Counted from the first letter of the stretch, positions 44,793 to 53,495 are shown. The stretch is 64,000 bases of DNA from Pectobacterium sp. CFBP8739 (GCF_013449375.1 NZ_JACDRR010000005.1:39074-103073); one strand, 5' to 3'. Translations and numbers: made by a program. Notes: a model not told the origin generated them from the letters alone.

Positions 44793-46090
44793 ATCAGAGC
44801 GAAATCACGTCTGAAATGACCACGACAGAAGCACTGCTGGCGCGCCGTCAGCGGGTATTGGGCAGCGGTTACCGCCTGTTTTATGAAGAACCGCTGCATG
44901 TTGCGCGCGGCGAGGGCGTGTGGTTGGTCGATCATCAGGGGAAACGCTATCTGGATGTGTATAACAATGTGGCCTCGGTCGGACACTGTCACCCCGCAGT
45001 GGTGGAGGCGATAGCGCAACAAAGCGCTCAGCTCAACACCCACACACGGTATTTGCACTCAGCCATTGTCGATTTTGCGGAAGACTTGCTCAGCGAGTTC
45101 CCTGCTGAGTTGAACAACGTGATGCTGACCTGTACCGGCAGTGAGGCCAACGATCTGGCGTTGCGCATTGCCCGACACACCACGGGGGGGACGGGCGTAT
45201 TGGTGACGCGCTGGGCGTACCACGGCGTCACCAGTTTGCTGGCGGAGCTGTCGCCGTCGCTGGGCGATGGCGTGGCGCGCGGTAACCATGTGAAACTGAT
45301 TGATGCACCGGATACCTATCGTCAACCCGGCGCGTTTCTTACCAGTATTCGTAACGCGCTGGCACAGATGCAGCAGGAAGGCATTCGTCCCGCCGCGCTG
45401 CTGGTAGATACCATTTTCTCCAGCGATGGCGTGTTCTGCGCACCGGAAGGCGAAATGGCGCAGGCGGCGGCGCTCATTCGTCAGGCGGGTGGGGTGTTTA
45501 TCGCGGATGAAGTGCAACCGGGTTTTGGCCGCACTGGGGAATCAATGTGGGGCTTTGCGCGTCACGGTATTGTCCCCGATCTGGTGAGTTTAGGGAAACC
45601 GATGGGCAACGGGCATCCCATTGCTGGACTGGTTGGGCGTTCCGCGCTGTTCGATGCATTCGGGCGAGATGTCCGCTATTTCAATACGTTCGGCGGCAAT
45701 CCGGTGTCCTGTCAGGCGTCGCACGCGGTGCTGCGGGTGATTCGGGAAGAACAGTTACAGCAGAATGCCCTGCGCGTGGGTCATTACCTGCGGCAAGGGT
45801 TACAGCAGTTAGCGCAGGATTTCCCACTGATTGGCGATATTCGGGCTTACGGCCTGTTTATCGGTGTTGAACTGGTCAGCGACCGTGAAAGCAAAGCGCC
45901 AGCAAAGGAATCCGCATTGCAGGTGGTGAATGCCATGCGCCAGCGCGGTGTGCTGATCAGCACGACGGGGCCAGCGGCGAACGTGCTGAAAATTCGTCCG
46001 CCACTGGTGTTTCAGGAAGAACACGCCGATGTGTTTTTAACCACGCTGAGCGATGTGTTAAAGGTCACCGACACCCGCACATGGGAATAG
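44789..46090 (+). CDS. Class III aminotransferase-fold phospho-lyase (ETNPPL/PHYKPL-like)
   Basis: 433 residues from ATG 44789. LDVYNNVASVGHCHPAVVEA and TCTGSEANDLALRIAR form the PLP-phosphate region. The Asp motif is FIADEVQPGFGRTGESMWGF, and the catalytic Lys is in VSLGKPMGNGHPIAGLVG, followed by YFNTFGGNPVSCQASHAVL and VLKIRPPLVF. GKPMGNGHP and YFNT-GGNPVSC are marks of ethanolamine-phosphate and 5-phosphohydroxylysine phospho-lyases rather than true transaminases. Such enzymes eliminate phosphate and ammonia to give an aldehyde. Together with the kinase it forms a two-step deamination. Confidence 0.82.
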   Translation: MNQSEITSEMTTTEALLARRQRVLGSGYRLFYEEPLHVARGEGVWLVDHQGKRYLDVYNNVASVGHCHPAVVEAIAQQSAQLNTHTRYLHSAIVDFAEDLLSEFPAELNNVMLTCTGSEANDLALRIARHTTGGTGVLVTRWAYHGVTSLLAELSPSLGDGVARGNHVKLIDAPDTYRQPGAFLTSIRNALAQMQQEGIRPAALLVDTIFSSDGVFCAPEGEMAQAAALIRQAGGVFIADEVQPGFGRTGESMWGFARHGIVPDLVSLGKPMGNGHPIAGLVGRSALFDAFGRDVRYFNTFGGNPVSCQASHAVLRVIREEQLQQNALRVGHYLRQGLQQLAQDFPLIGDIRAYGLFIGVELVSDRESKAPAKESALQVVNAMRQRGVLISTTGPAANVLKIRPPLVFQEEHADVFLTTLSDVLKVTDTRTWE

Positions 46091-46124
46091 TCAATCGAGC
46101 GGGTGACGTGAAAAGGCAAGGTGA

Positions 46125-47651
46125 TTAGATACGGAACGCTGCAACGGCATGACTAAGTTCATCTGCCCGCTCGGACAGCGAACTGGCGGCCGCGGCAGCT
46201 TCGTTAACCAGCGCGGCATTTTGCTGCGTGACCGTTTCCATCTGTGAAATCGCGGTATTAATCTGCCCGATACCCAGACTTTGTTCATTGCTGGCGGTAG
46301 ACATTTCGGTCACGATCGAGGCCACGTGTTTGATGTCTTCCACCACGCTTTGAATCGTGTTGCCTGCGTCGAGGACGGCATGGTGTCCATGATTTGCCTG
46401 TTCCACGGACGTCCCGATCAGTTCTTTGATCTCTTTCGCCGCGTTGGCGCTGCGCTGTGCCAGTGTGCGGACTTCGCCCGCGACGACCGCAAAGCCTCGG
46501 CCCTGTTCGCCCGCTCGGGCGGCTTCCACGGCGGCGTTCAGCGCGAGGATGTTGGTCTGGAAAGCGATGCCGTCGATCACGCCGATAATATTGGTGATTT
46601 TCTCTGCGGATGACACCATCTGTTGCATGGCATTGGTCACATCGACCATCATCTTGCCACCGTCAACGGCACGTTGTGAGGCAGTGGTTGCCAACTGGCT
46701 GGCGTGAGCGGCATGGGTGGCGTTCTGTTTAACAGAGGAGGTCATCTGCTCCATTGACGCCGCCGTTTCCTCCAGCGAACTGGCCTGCTGCTCGGTTCTG
46801 GAGGAGAGATCGATGTTGCCGCTGCTGATCTGGCTGGATGCGGTTGCAATAATGTCGGCGTTGCTGTGTACACGCTCAACGATATCCGTCAAATTCAGTA
46901 CCATTTCCCGCAGCGCGGTTTGCAACTGTCCCATTTCATCGCGTGAGGTAATCTCGATACGATGCGTCAGATCGCCGCTTGCGACTTTTCTCGCTAAATC
47001 CACGGCATTTTTTATTGGTACGGCGATCGACATAATCAATCGCCAGCCGGATAAGGCAACGATGACGACCCCGAACAGTAGGGTAATGACAACGGAAATT
47101 AATATATTACTGAAACTACTTTGTGATTCAGAATACAGTTCCTGTCCCACATCCGATTGCAAGTTGATCAGTTGGTCAGTGACTTTTTGCAATGGTTCAT
47201 ATTCGTTTTTCAATGTATGATTGATAATATATTCCAGTGCGTCCTTGTCATTTTTTTCTATTGCACTAATTGCGGGAAGAATAACTTTATTATTGTACTG
47301 TTTATATAAGGTAATATATTGTTCTTCTAATTTTTGTTCATCGCCTGTTAAATAAGTTTTGCTATATAAATCCCATTGGGCATCATAAATTTTTCGTGCT
47401 TTTCCAATATGCTCCAGTCCGGTTTTGACGTTGTCCGGTTGGGAAAGATCAACACTGGCGATTTCAAACATCACGTTATTCATTTGTCTGCTTACATTGC
47501 CTAGATACTCCAAGGCGATCAGCCGATCTTGGTACAGTGTTTTCATCGACTGATTGGTATTGTTCATGCCAAACAGTCCGAGTAGAGAGACAATCAATAG
47601 CAATAAAGCCATTAACAACATAACCGAAACTAATTTAAGTTTAATGCTCAT
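46125..47651 (-). CDS. Methyl-accepting chemotaxis protein
   Basis: 508 residues. TM1 about 8-30, periplasmic sensor of about 150 residues of four-helix-bundle type, TM2 about 183-205, HAMP to about 260. The cytoplasmic signalling hairpin has the invariant tip IIGVIDGIAFQTNILALNAAVEAARAGEQGRGFAVVAGEVRTLAQRSA. The C-terminus ends DELSHAVAAFRI with no NWETF-type CheR tether, so it depends on other receptors for efficient methylation. The ligand is unknown. Single gene, with a long AT-rich leader. Confidence 0.93.
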   Translation of the reverse strand: MSIKLKLVSVMLLMALLLLIVSLLGLFGMNNTNQSMKTLYQDRLIALEYLGNVSRQMNNVMFEIASVDLSQPDNVKTGLEHIGKARKIYDAQWDLYSKTYLTGDEQKLEEQYITLYKQYNNKVILPAISAIEKNDKDALEYIINHTLKNEYEPLQKVTDQLINLQSDVGQELYSESQSSFSNILISVVITLLFGVVIVALSGWRLIMSIAVPIKNAVDLARKVASGDLTHRIEITSRDEMGQLQTALREMVLNLTDIVERVHSNADIIATASSQISSGNIDLSSRTEQQASSLEETAASMEQMTSSVKQNATHAAHASQLATTASQRAVDGGKMMVDVTNAMQQMVSSAEKITNIIGVIDGIAFQTNILALNAAVEAARAGEQGRGFAVVAGEVRTLAQRSANAAKEIKELIGTSVEQANHGHHAVLDAGNTIQSVVEDIKHVASIVTEMSTASNEQSLGIGQINTAISQMETVTQQNAALVNEAAAAASSLSERADELSHAVAAFRI

Positions 47652-48615
47652 AAATACCTCTAATTACTCCCAAGTAAGGAGCGGTAATTCTATATCGACG
47701 TAATGAAGAGAAGGTTTATGTTGGGAATGATAAAAATTTAAAAATGGTATCAAGGTGATTCTAGCAGCATGTGATGATATTTGTGTAAATATAAGATAAA
47801 ATTATATCCTGGGAAGGGGGGGGTTTATTAAGATATTACCCTGAGTGTAAACTTATCGTTACTATAGGATGATGGGGAATATAAGAGAATAAGTGTTAAT
47901 AACAGCGCGTTAAGGTGTTTTTTTAAAAAACAACATGTGTTTTTTTTTAAAAAAAATGAAACAACGCAAGTGAAGATAATAATGATAATAAATTTCCGTA
48001 ATTAAATATCATTCACCTGCGGCATTCCTCTTCCCCGCGTAAGAAAACGCGAGGAAGAGGGCTCCGTTAGCGGTGCTGTGCTGACTGCTCGGCCTCATGC
48101 TGGGTAAAGCACTGCCAGAAATTCTTCGTACCTTTATCGCCCAGTGCGCCGGAAAGTGGAAAGGACGAGGTTTGGTGATGCCGTGAATCTCGCGCGATAA
48201 CTGGGGGCAACAGCGGCTTCTCTGGTTGCCTATATAGAAGAAAAAGACATAAAAGAGCTTCTAAAAAACAGAAGGGTGATTTGCTTTTTTTATCATTGAC
48301 GCAAAGCTCATTTCTCTCTATTTTAAACAAACGATTATTTTTTAATATTTCATTGATTTATAAGTAGTTAATCTAATTATAACGAAAGTGACAGACATAA
48401 ATAGCCCGGTTATTCCTCAGCGCAAAAAAGGCGATGGCGAGCCTATCCCTGTTAAAAATGGCAAGTGAAACCGTTTTGTGGGATAGGCTTAACGCCCGCT
48501 AATGAGAAATGATTTTACCCACAAACACAGGCTTCACTACATCAAACAGGCTTACCTTGTGTATGGCCACCCTTATATCTCTTAAAATAGTCAGTCAGCA
48601 GGAGTGAGTCAGGTA
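47652..48615. other. 964-bp AT-rich gap with poly-T/A repeats, a hairpin and a possible gene remnant
   Basis: 47900-47960 holds two copies of a GTG-T7/9-A6/8 motif, which could bend or be curved DNA upstream of the chemoreceptor gene. CCTCTTCCCCGCGT/ACGCGAGGAAGAGG (48027-48040/48047-48060, one mismatch) is a strong hairpin. 48061-48230 is GC-richer than its flanks and open on the minus strand, ending just before the hairpin, which looks like the 3' remnant of a lost gene. No function is seen. Confidence 0.5.
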
Positions 48616-49638
48616 ATGATTCGGTTAGAAAACGTGAGCGTTGATTTTCCCGCCGGCAAAGCAGCACAGTCCAGAGCGGTAAACAACGTCAACCTGACCA
48701 TTCAACAGGGGGAAGTTTTTGGGATTGTCGGCACCAGCGGCGCGGGGAAAAGTACGTTGCTGCGGACGATCAATTTATTGCAGCGCCCGACCGAAGGACG
48801 CGTATTTCTGGGCGATACGCTGATTAGCGATGCGTCTGGCCGTGAACTGCGCCAGTATCGGCAGCGTATCGGGATGATATTCCAGCATTTTAATCTGATG
48901 CACACCCGTAATGTGTATGACAACGTGGCGTTTAGCCTGCGTGCCGCGGGTAAGAGCAAAGAAGAAATCGCCTCGCGCGTGCCGGAAATTCTGGCTCTGG
49001 TCGGGTTGCAGGACAAAGGAACATCTTACCCAGCGCAGCTGAGCGGCGGGCAGAAACAGCGTGTTGGCATTGCTCGCGCCATCGCCAACCATCCCGAAGT
49101 GCTGTTGTGTGATGAACCTACCTCGGCGCTGGATCTGGAAACGTCGGCTTCTATTCTGGCGCTATTGAAAAGCATCAATGTCCGGTTAGGTATCACGATC
49201 GTGCTTATTTCCCATGAGATGAGCGTGATTAAAAGTATTTGTCAGCGCATGGCGGTGATGACAGGCGGCAATATTGTGGAAGAGGGCGACGTCTTCACGA
49301 TCTTTTCTTCGCCTCAGCATGCCTACACCAAACAGCTGGTTAGCCATACCAGTCCGGTCGAATTGCCAGAACGCTTTAAGCAGAATAATAAAGGTGTCTT
49401 GCTGAAAATACTCTTCGCCGATGACTCTGTCGAGCAGCCTATATTATCCGACGTTGCGCAGCAGTTTCAGGTATCGGTCAATATTCTGCACGGCAATATT
49501 GAATACATTAACGATCGCGCGCTGGGACATATTATCGCCCAGATTTCATACCGTGACGATCCTGCGGCAGATAATCTCGCAGCCGCTATTGCTTATATCC
49601 GACAGAATACTTTTGGGGTGGAGGTCATCAATGACTGA
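48616..49638 (+). CDS. ABC transporter ATPase of MetN type
   Basis: 340 residues from ATG 48616; the GTG 12 bp upstream touches the SD. Walker A IVGTSGAGKSTLLRTINLLQRP, signature LSGGQKQRVGIARAIA, Walker B LLCDEPTSALDLET, H-loop VLISHEMSVIK. The C-terminal NIL (ACT-like) regulatory domain is about 265-338 (LLKILFADDSVEQPILSDVAQQFQVSVNILHGNIEYI). MetN imports L- and D-methionine. Neighbouring racemase and peptidase genes suggest a related specialised substrate, so no metN symbol is assigned. Confidence 0.85.
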   Translation: MIRLENVSVDFPAGKAAQSRAVNNVNLTIQQGEVFGIVGTSGAGKSTLLRTINLLQRPTEGRVFLGDTLISDASGRELRQYRQRIGMIFQHFNLMHTRNVYDNVAFSLRAAGKSKEEIASRVPEILALVGLQDKGTSYPAQLSGGQKQRVGIARAIANHPEVLLCDEPTSALDLETSASILALLKSINVRLGITIVLISHEMSVIKSICQRMAVMTGGNIVEEGDVFTIFSSPQHAYTKQLVSHTSPVELPERFKQNNKGVLLKILFADDSVEQPILSDVAQQFQVSVNILHGNIEYINDRALGHIIAQISYRDDPAADNLAAAIAYIRQNTFGVEVIND

Positions 49639-50290
49639 GTTATGGGGTGAATTAGTTTTCGCCTTCGGTGAAACCTTCACGATGGTGTGTATTTCAACGC
49701 TGTGTGCGGTGATATTCGGCCTGCCGTTAGGTATCGCGATTTATGTGACCGATCGTCATTTATTCTGGCAAAACCGTTTTATCTATTTGGTATCAACCAT
49801 TCTGGTAAACATTATCCGCTCGATTCCGTTTGTGATCCTGTTGGTGCTGCTGTTGCCATTAACACAGCTGCTGCTGGGGAACACAATTGGGCCGGTTGCG
49901 GCGGCGGTGCCGATGTCCGTCGCGGCGATTGCCTTTTATGCGCGTCTGGTGGATTCCGCGCTGCGTGAAGTCGATCCGGGCATTGTGGAAGCGGCGGAAG
50001 CCTTTGGTGCTAGCCCGACGCGTATCATTGCGACCGTGCTGCTACCGGAAGCGTTGGCTGGATTATTACGCGGCCTGACGATCACGCTGGTCAGCCTGAT
50101 TGGTTACTCTGCGATGGCGGGGATTGTCGGCGGCGGCGGTGTGGGCGATTTGGCGATCCGCTTCGGCTATTACCGTTATGAAACCGAAGTGATGGTGGTG
50201 ACCGTGATTGCGCTGGTGGTGCTGGTGCAGATTGTGCAAACGCTGGGTGATTTGCTATCGCGGCGGGCAAATAAGCGCGAACGCCGCTAA
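49631..50290 (+). CDS. ABC transporter permease of MetI type
   Basis: 219 residues from ATG 49631, overlapping the ATPase stop by 8 bp. Five or so membrane segments, opening TELWGELVFAFGETFTMVCISTLCAVIFGLPLGI. The EAA loop is VEAAEAFGASPTRIIATVLLPEALAGLLRG, followed by the typical MetI end YSAMAGIVGGGGVGDLAIRFGYYRY. It pairs with the MetN-like ATPase. The racemase-like gene begins 42 bp later on the same strand. Confidence 0.88.
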   Translation: MTELWGELVFAFGETFTMVCISTLCAVIFGLPLGIAIYVTDRHLFWQNRFIYLVSTILVNIIRSIPFVILLVLLLPLTQLLLGNTIGPVAAAVPMSVAAIAFYARLVDSALREVDPGIVEAAEAFGASPTRIIATVLLPEALAGLLRGLTITLVSLIGYSAMAGIVGGGGVGDLAIRFGYYRYETEVMVVTVIALVVLVQIVQTLGDLLSRRANKRERR

Positions 50291-50331
50291 GCCACGACAG
50301 AATAGGGTATTCAGGGCAGCAGAGAGATGTC

Positions 50332-51444
50332 ATGAAAATAGACAAAATTGTATTAAGAAAAATGAAGATGGCGCTGAAAACGCCATTTACGACCAGCTTT
50401 GCGACGCAAACGGAGAAACACTTCTCCATTGCGGAAGTTCACGCTGGCGGGCAAATTGGTTACGGTGATTGCTCGGCTATTTCTTTGCCGTTTTATAACG
50501 AAGAAACCAACGTCACCGCTTGGCATATTATGCGTGACTTCCTGATCCCGATGATTAAGCAGGCCGGAGATATTGAACATCCTTCGCAGGTTCGAGATAT
50601 TTTTGCGCCAGTAAAACGCAATAACTGCGCCAAAGCAGCCATCGAAGGCGGTATTTGGGATGCTTACGCAAAAATAAAAGGCGTACCGCTGCATCAACTG
50701 CTGGGCGGCGTACGAGATAACGTCGAAGCGGGTGTCAGCATCGGTATTCAGGAAACGCCGGATAAATTAGTCAGCGTGGTCAATAATTTCCTGAACGAAG
50801 GCTACAAGCGCATCAAAATAAAGATCAAACCAGGAAAAGACTACGACTATATTGCGGCGCTGCGTCAGACGTTTGGTGATATCACGCTGATGGTGGATGC
50901 CAATTCCGCCTACACCTTGGATGACATCGCTTTCTTTAAGCGCATTGATAAATTCAATCTGCTGATGATTGAGCAGCCGCTGGCGCACGACGATATTATC
51001 GATCACCGTAAACTTCAGGCCGCAGTGAATACACCGATCTGTCTGGACGAAAGCATTGCGTCGGTTGAAGACGCGCGTAAAGCGATCGAACTGGGCAGTG
51101 CCAAAATCATCAATATTAAAGTCGCGCGTGTCGGCGGCATTACCGAAACCAAGCTGATTCATGACTACTGTCAGGCGCACAATATTCCGGTGTGGTGCGG
51201 CGGTATGCTGGATACGGCGGTCGGTAAAGCGCACAACATTGCGGTGTCAACGCTGCCGAACTTTATCTACGCGCACGATATTCCGCCGTCTTCCCGCTAC
51301 TGGCATGAAGACTTCATGCTGCCATTTGTCGAACTGGACAAAGATAGCTGTGTGGCGGTGCCAAATAAGCCGGGAATCGGCTTCGAAATTAATCCTGAGC
51401 TGTATGACAAATATTGCTACGGGCAGGAAACCTTTTTGTTTTAA
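50332..51444 (+). CDS. Enolase-superfamily OSBS/N-succinylamino-acid racemase-like enzyme
   Basis: 370 residues. The KxK acid/base pair is in YKRIKIKIKPGKDYD. Metal ligands are in LMVDANSAYTLDD, LLMIEQPLAHDD and ICLDESIASVEDAR. The second Lys is in KIINIKVARVGGITETKLIHDYC, with WCGGMLDTAVGKAHNIAVSTLPNF after it. This pattern is that of the Amycolatopsis-type NSAR/OSBS branch. It lies between an importer permease gene and its binding-protein gene, and no men genes are present. That favours N-succinyl (or other N-acyl) amino acid racemisation over menaquinone synthesis. Confidence 0.82.
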   Translation: MKIDKIVLRKMKMALKTPFTTSFATQTEKHFSIAEVHAGGQIGYGDCSAISLPFYNEETNVTAWHIMRDFLIPMIKQAGDIEHPSQVRDIFAPVKRNNCAKAAIEGGIWDAYAKIKGVPLHQLLGGVRDNVEAGVSIGIQETPDKLVSVVNNFLNEGYKRIKIKIKPGKDYDYIAALRQTFGDITLMVDANSAYTLDDIAFFKRIDKFNLLMIEQPLAHDDIIDHRKLQAAVNTPICLDESIASVEDARKAIELGSAKIINIKVARVGGITETKLIHDYCQAHNIPVWCGGMLDTAVGKAHNIAVSTLPNFIYAHDIPPSSRYWHEDFMLPFVELDKDSCVAVPNKPGIGFEINPELYDKYCYGQETFLF

Positions 51445-51780
51445 CTGATTTTTGAGTAAGCCTTTTTTAGTAACCTTTTTTTAGTAAAACATGTGAGCAG
51501 TAAAACGTTATCCAACACCAGGGAATAACGTTATAAAAATAGAATAGGGCGCTACGACGCCCATAACCGTTATACGACATGGCAGCAGAGAGCGTGGGAT
51601 AGAAGAGTAAAGCGTCCGCGCCAGGGATGGCGCGGCTCGAGCGTACAGGGATGTATTTACAGCGTCTTTACGATCTACCCACGCTCTCTGCCCGCCTTAC
51701 TTCGTCATCAATATCATGGCACCTATTACGCCCCAAATAATGGTAAAGACTGACTCAATCAGACAGACAGGAACGCAACG
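51445..51780. repeat. 336-bp gap with a nested 107-bp hairpin (51585-51691)
   Basis: Outer arms GCAGAGAGCGTGGG (51585-51598) and CCCACGCTCTCTGC (51678-51691) are perfect. Inside, GTAAAG (51607-51612) pairs with CTTTAC (51666-51671), and CCGCGCCA/TGGCGCGG (51616-51623/51628-51635) forms an 8-bp stem. It looks like a palindromic repeat of the enterobacterial intergenic type. A tandem CTTTTTTTAGTAA motif lies near 51461-51488. An SD-like AGGAACG precedes the binding-protein gene. Confidence 0.6.
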
Positions 51781-52605
51781 ATGCGATTGAAAAAACTCAT
51801 TCCACTCATGCTGGCGCTGGGTATCTCTCAGGTTTATGCGGCAGATGCAGGCAAAGAAATCACCATCGGTGTCTCGCCGGGGCCGTATGGCGATATGGTC
51901 ACGAAAGCGATCAAACCAGAAATGGTGAAAAAAGGCTACGATGTGAAAGTGCGCGAATTCAGCGACTACATCCAGCCGAACCTGGCTTTGTCGAACAACA
52001 GTATCGACGCCAACCTGTTTCAAAACCGCCGCTATCTTGACCGTTTCAGCGCGGATAAAGGGCTGAAACTGGCGGAAGTGATCACCGTGCCGACGGCCAG
52101 CATGGGTTTTTACTCCAACAAAGTGCGCTCGCTGAATGAGCTGAAAGCGGGCGACATCGTCACGCTGCCAAACGATCCCTCTAATCTGGCACGTTCGCTG
52201 GATTTTCTACAAAAATACGGTCTGATCAAGATCAATCCAGAGATTACGCCGACCAAAGCCTCGCTGCGCGATATCACCGAAAACCCGAAAGGGCTGGTCT
52301 TTAAGCCGTTGGAAGCCGCACAACTGCCACGTGCGCTGGGTGGTGTAACAGGGTCGTTGATTAATGCCAATTTCGCGATGGCCGCTGGTCTGAATCTGTC
52401 TGATGCCATTCAACTGGATGTGCTGCCGGAAGACCTGAAAAACATGATCGTTGTACGTGCGGAAGATGCTGATAAACCGTTTGCTCAGGATCTGAAAGCC
52501 GCCGTTCAATCCCCGGAATTCGCCGCGTTCTTTGAAGACAAAAACTCCATGTTCCACGCGTTCCAGAAACCGGAGTGGATGAGGAAAGGCGCGCCATCCG
52601 AGTAA
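51781..52605 (+). CDS. MetQ/NlpA-family periplasmic substrate-binding protein
   Basis: 274 residues. Signal peptide MRLKKLIPLMLALGISQVYA then ADAGKEITIGVSPGPYGDMV. No lipobox Cys follows the h-region, so unlike E. coli MetQ it should be a free periplasmic protein. NlpA landmarks are DYIQPNLALSNNSIDANLFQNRRYLD, VTLPNDPSNLARSLDFLQKYGLI and ITENPKGLVFKPLEAAQLPRAL. It should serve the MetN/MetI-like pair just upstream. A perfect palindrome with a T run ends its transcript. Confidence 0.85.
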   Translation: MRLKKLIPLMLALGISQVYAADAGKEITIGVSPGPYGDMVTKAIKPEMVKKGYDVKVREFSDYIQPNLALSNNSIDANLFQNRRYLDRFSADKGLKLAEVITVPTASMGFYSNKVRSLNELKAGDIVTLPNDPSNLARSLDFLQKYGLIKINPEITPTKASLRDITENPKGLVFKPLEAAQLPRALGGVTGSLINANFAMAAGLNLSDAIQLDVLPEDLKNMIVVRAEDADKPFAQDLKAAVQSPEFAAFFEDKNSMFHAFQKPEWMRKGAPSE

Positions 52606-52633
52606 ACGACTCCCGAACCGGTTGACGCTATCA

Positions 52634-52674
52634 CCCGATATTACTATGGTAGTTATTACCATAGTAATATCGGG
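52634..52674 (+). terminator. Perfect 18-bp-arm palindrome: terminator and probable toxin-antitoxin operator
   Basis: CCCGATATTACTATGGTA (52634-52651) and TACCATAGTAATATCGGG (52657-52674) are exact reverse complements with a 5-nt spacer, followed by CATTTTTT. It lies 28 bp after the binding-protein stop and 20 bp before the toxin start, so it can both end one transcript and act as operator for the next. Confidence 0.7.
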
Positions 52675-52693
52675 CATTTTTTATGGGAAAAAC

Positions 52694-53083
52694 ATGGGAC
52701 AAAAAAGGATTTTTGTTGAGCGTCACTACGATAAATCTCGTAGAAAATCAGGCATAACCGATCAACAGTTACGTGATATTGCGGCAGACATTATTGATCA
52801 TCCAGATAAAGGAGGCCTCGGTGGTGGTGTTTATAAAAAGCGCGTGGCTACCCGTTTGGGTAAACGCGGTGGTGCCCGGACAATAGTGGCTTATCATCGA
52901 GAAGGTAAGGTGTTTTTCTTTGAAGGATGGGAGAAAAACACGGTATCAACGCGTGGGAAAGAAATTCCCGATGATGTATTGGCGGCTTTTAAAATTGCGT
53001 CAACGGTGTTTAAAAATAAATCTGATGCCGATCTCGAAACAGACCTTAAAAACAAAGAGCTTGTTGAGGTGATAAATGGTTGA
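52694..53083 (+). CDS. RelE-like toxin of a type II toxin-antitoxin pair
   Basis: 129 residues from ATG 52694 (an upstream in-frame extension reads through the palindrome and is not credible). The core YKKRVATRLGKRGGARTIVAYHREGKVFFFEGWEKN, followed by helices ending in LKNKELVEVING, matches the short RelE/HigB-type (PF06296-like) toxins. The antitoxin frame overlaps its stop by 8 bp, and toxin-first order is common in this subfamily. It probably acts as a ribosome-dependent or free mRNA nuclease. The pair sits in the racemase/importer/M20 locus like an insertion. Confidence 0.8.
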   Translation: MGQKRIFVERHYDKSRRKSGITDQQLRDIAADIIDHPDKGGLGGGVYKKRVATRLGKRGGARTIVAYHREGKVFFFEGWEKNTVSTRGKEIPDDVLAAFKIASTVFKNKSDADLETDLKNKELVEVING

Positions 53084-53396
53084 TAAGCGCTTATTAAATA
53101 TACAGAGTATGATTCAGCGTCAACATGCCGCAGGTACGGCCAGTGACGTTGATCTTGACGCTATCAATCGCTTGGTAGCTGAAAGTCAAAAAACGGAATC
53201 ACGCGCCAGCATGGACGCGAGCAGAGTGCGAGCCATCCGTGAGCGTGAAAAAATTAGTCAAAGCCAACTAGCTGGCATCATTAATATGTCGGCAAACAGC
53301 GTTCAGAAATGGGAACGTGGAGTAAGCGCACCAACGGGTGCGGCGTTACGAATACTGGAGGTCATCGAGAGAAAAGGCTTAAGTGCTATTCTTTGA
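53076..53396 (+). CDS. XRE-family antitoxin
   Basis: 106 residues. C-terminal HTH at about 48-95 (RVRAIREREKISQSQLAGIINMSANSVQKWERGVSAPTGAALRILEVIE). The N-terminal 45 residues are helical and probably bind the toxin. DNA binding to the palindrome at 52634-52674 would give autoregulation. It overlaps the toxin stop by 8 bp. Confidence 0.82.
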   Translation: MVDKRLLNIQSMIQRQHAAGTASDVDLDAINRLVAESQKTESRASMDASRVRAIREREKISQSQLAGIINMSANSVQKWERGVSAPTGAALRILEVIERKGLSAIL

Positions 53397-53495
53397 TGAT
53401 GCAGTTAAGAAAAATAAATGGTTGTTTCATTGCGTTTAGTGGCCGTTTAATACGGCCACTTTTGTGTGTATAGCAATGAACTCAGGTTCTAAACA

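Noticed and set aside
44789-46090. Second GabT or another omega-transaminase
   Set aside because: GKPMGNGHP and YFNT-GGNPVSC are phospho-lyase marks not shared by the GabT at 36206; kept as phospho-lyase-like with a test proposed.
48067-48330. Minus-strand 87-residue reading frame as a gene
   Set aside because: The N-terminal half is AT-rich low-complexity translation, the supposed start lacks an SD, and only the 3' part looks coding; listed as possible remnant only.
50332-51444. Muconate cycloisomerase or MenC for menaquinone synthesis
   Set aside because: Motifs fit the NSAR/OSBS branch and there are no men or catechol genes; context favours amino-acid racemisation.
48616-52605. Housekeeping metNIQ methionine importer
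   Set aside because: The three genes are interrupted by a racemase-like gene, the binding protein lacks a lipobox, and no MetJ box was seen.
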